DNA of 5,104 bases from Planctomycetaceae bacterium (lineage in GTDB: Bacteria; Planctomycetota; Planctomycetia; Planctomycetales; Planctomycetaceae), in contig JAEUIG010000153.1 in the NCBI GenBank assembly GCA_016795125.1, positions 1-5,104 on the forward strand, written 5' to 3'. Positions 4,448 through 5,104 of the stretch are shown here, piece after piece. Both the position numbers and the translations under genes were made by a program. The notes beneath the pieces were generated by a model. That model was given only the letters and a program-made list of their open reading frames with translations, was not told the origin of the DNA and made no database searches. How positions within the stretch are numbered: position 1 is the first letter of the stretch; every line of letters starts with the position of its first letter.

Positions 4448-4776
4448 GTCAGCGCGTGACGATCACCGTCGACGATCCGTTCGGAATGGCCGGCAAGAGT
4501 CCGCGTCTGGTCGCGCCTGCCGTACGCCGCAACATCGCGATCCAGACATCCCGCGTCCGAGACGCATTGATTCTTGGTATTGGGTGCCTGCTGTTCTGCC
4601 TGCTCCCCGTGATGGGATTCGACGCCACGCTGATCTGGGTGGTGTGGCCGGTGGCCGCGTTATTTGTCCCTTTCTTTGTATTCGCAGCGTGTTGCGAGCG
4701 GCGGATCCTGCGCTTTCAGCAGTCCCGACTCGCCGAATGTGAGCGCCTGATCGAGAAAGGACAGACGCCCACATGA
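4444..4776 (+). CDS. Small two-helix membrane protein of unknown function in the pyr operon
   Basis: This 110-residue protein starts at an ATGA overlap with the pyrB stop, with GGAG at 4432-4435 8 bases upstream, and ends at an ATGA overlap with the following dihydroorotase-like gene. That arrangement implies translational coupling. There are two hydrophobic segments: ALILGIGCLLFCLLPVMGF at about 41-59 and a Trp/Phe-rich one at about 62-82. A tight GFD turn separates them, so this is probably a helical hairpin. The N-terminal 40 residues are polar and basic (RRN, RVR), and the C-terminal tail (ERRILRFQQSRLAECERLIEKG) is a charged, likely amphipathic helix. Both ends probably face the cytoplasm. 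I recognise no family. It might anchor or tune the pyrimidine enzymes, but position alone does not prove this. Confidence 0.88.
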   Translation: MSQRVTITVDDPFGMAGKSPRLVAPAVRRNIAIQTSRVRDALILGIGCLLFCLLPVMGFDATLIWVVWPVAALFVPFFVFAACCERRILRFQQSRLAECERLIEKGQTPT

Positions 4777-5104
4777 GCACCCTACTGATTCGCGGCGGCC
4801 GGATCATTGATCCGGCCAACGAGCGCGACGGCGTCGGGGACTTGTGGATCGCCGACGGCCGGATCGTCGCTGGCTACGGAGGTCGGGCTGACGAAACAAT
4901 CGACGCCGCTGGACTGATCGTCTGCCCCGGGCTGATCGATCCCCGCGTGTCGCTGGGCGAACCCGGCAACGAAGAGGACGAAACGATCGCCACCGGCACG
5001 GCCGCGGCGCTGGCGGGCGGTTTCACAAGCATCGGCGCCATGCCGGGCTCGCAGTCGGCAGTCGACGCCCGCGCCGGGGCCGAGTTCGTCAAGCTGCAGG
5101 GAGA
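4773..5104 (+). CDS. pyrC: Dihydroorotase-family protein, N-terminal part, lacking metal ligands (probable pseudo-dihydroorotase; 3' end outside window)
   Basis: This is the first 110 residues of an amidohydrolase-fold protein of the class I dihydroorotase type, usually about 430 residues. It opens with the small beta-domain (LLIRGGRIIDPANERDG, then DLWIADGRI). The segment CPGLIDPRVSLGEPG at 51-65 aligns with the family's PGLIDxHVHLREPG: both metal-binding His are replaced (Arg58, Ser60) and the substrate-binding Arg is Gly62. The MPNT motif is MPGS at 90-93, losing the substrate Asn. The surrounding DETIATGTAAALAGGFTS at 69-86 is well conserved, so this is not decay of the whole domain. Active family members close dihydroorotate from carbamoyl-aspartate. 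This one is probably non-catalytic and may assemble with PyrB. AAAGGA at 4756-4761 and the ATGA overlap support the start. The remaining ligands lie outside the window. Confidence 0.93.
   Translation, partial: MSTLLIRGGRIIDPANERDGVGDLWIADGRIVAGYGGRADETIDAAGLIVCPGLIDPRVSLGEPGNEEDETIATGTAAALAGGFTSIGAMPGSQSAVDARAGAEFVKLQG

Noticed and set aside
4797..4817. 21-base palindrome (GGCCGGATCA-T-TGATCCGGCC) at the start of the dihydroorotase-like gene
   Set aside because: It falls on the conserved G-R-I-I-D-P-A motif, whose preferred GC-rich codons (CGG ATC ATT GAT CCG) are self-complementary by nature, so coding explains it.
1..5104. CRISPR arrays, tRNA or rRNA genes, intact insertion sequences
   Set aside because: No regularly spaced repeats, no tRNA- or rRNA-like sequence and no transposase gene were found by reading either strand.

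Overview
The window is GC-rich, densely coding, and every supported gene is on the + strand. The gene mix suggests a planctomycete: a SpoVR-family protein without other sporulation genes, paired small heat-shock proteins, an unassigned 165-residue protein and a pyrB/pyrC-type cluster. This is inference from gene content and sequence style, since no rRNA or other strict marker is present.

Layout. (1) Positions 1-1168 hold the C-terminal three quarters of a SpoVR/YcgB-family protein, open at the left edge. (2) Positions 1169-1594 are non-coding but structured: an imperfect direct repeat that includes the spoVR stop, two GC-rich hairpins, a pair of GCCAT-xx-TGGCGT palindromes, and a near-consensus sigma-54 (-24/-12) promoter whose -24 element lies inside an inverted repeat. 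(3) Positions 1595-2617 carry two tandem Hsp20 small heat-shock proteins, ended by a clear rho-independent terminator at 2638-2681. (4) Positions 2685-2776 form a nested inverted repeat (15 bp plus 9 bp arms) that looks like a mobile or dispersed hairpin element. (5) Positions 2860-3357 encode a protein of unknown function whose coding sequence contains a perfect 22-bp palindrome. (6) From about 3386 to the right edge is a pyrimidine operon: a probable extended -10 promoter, pyrB (aspartate carbamoyltransferase), a small two-helix membrane protein of unknown function, and the start of a dihydroorotase-family gene. The last three are joined by ATGA stop/start overlaps.

How the genes work together. 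The Hsp20 pair is probably one stress transcript, started from a sigma-54 promoter under an enhancer-binding activator and ended by the terminator. The pyrimidine genes are translationally coupled, so PyrB, the membrane protein and the PyrC-like protein should be made together. The visible part of the PyrC-like protein lacks the HxH metal ligands, the adjacent Arg and the Asn of the MPNT motif of active dihydroorotases. It therefore looks like a non-catalytic pseudo-dihydroorotase that may assemble with PyrB, as known for some Pseudomonas enzymes. If so, an active PyrC must be encoded elsewhere in the genome.

The observations most worth following are the sigma-54 control region of the small heat-shock genes, the pseudo-dihydroorotase with its intervening membrane protein, and the 2685-2776 and 3089-3110 inverted repeats.
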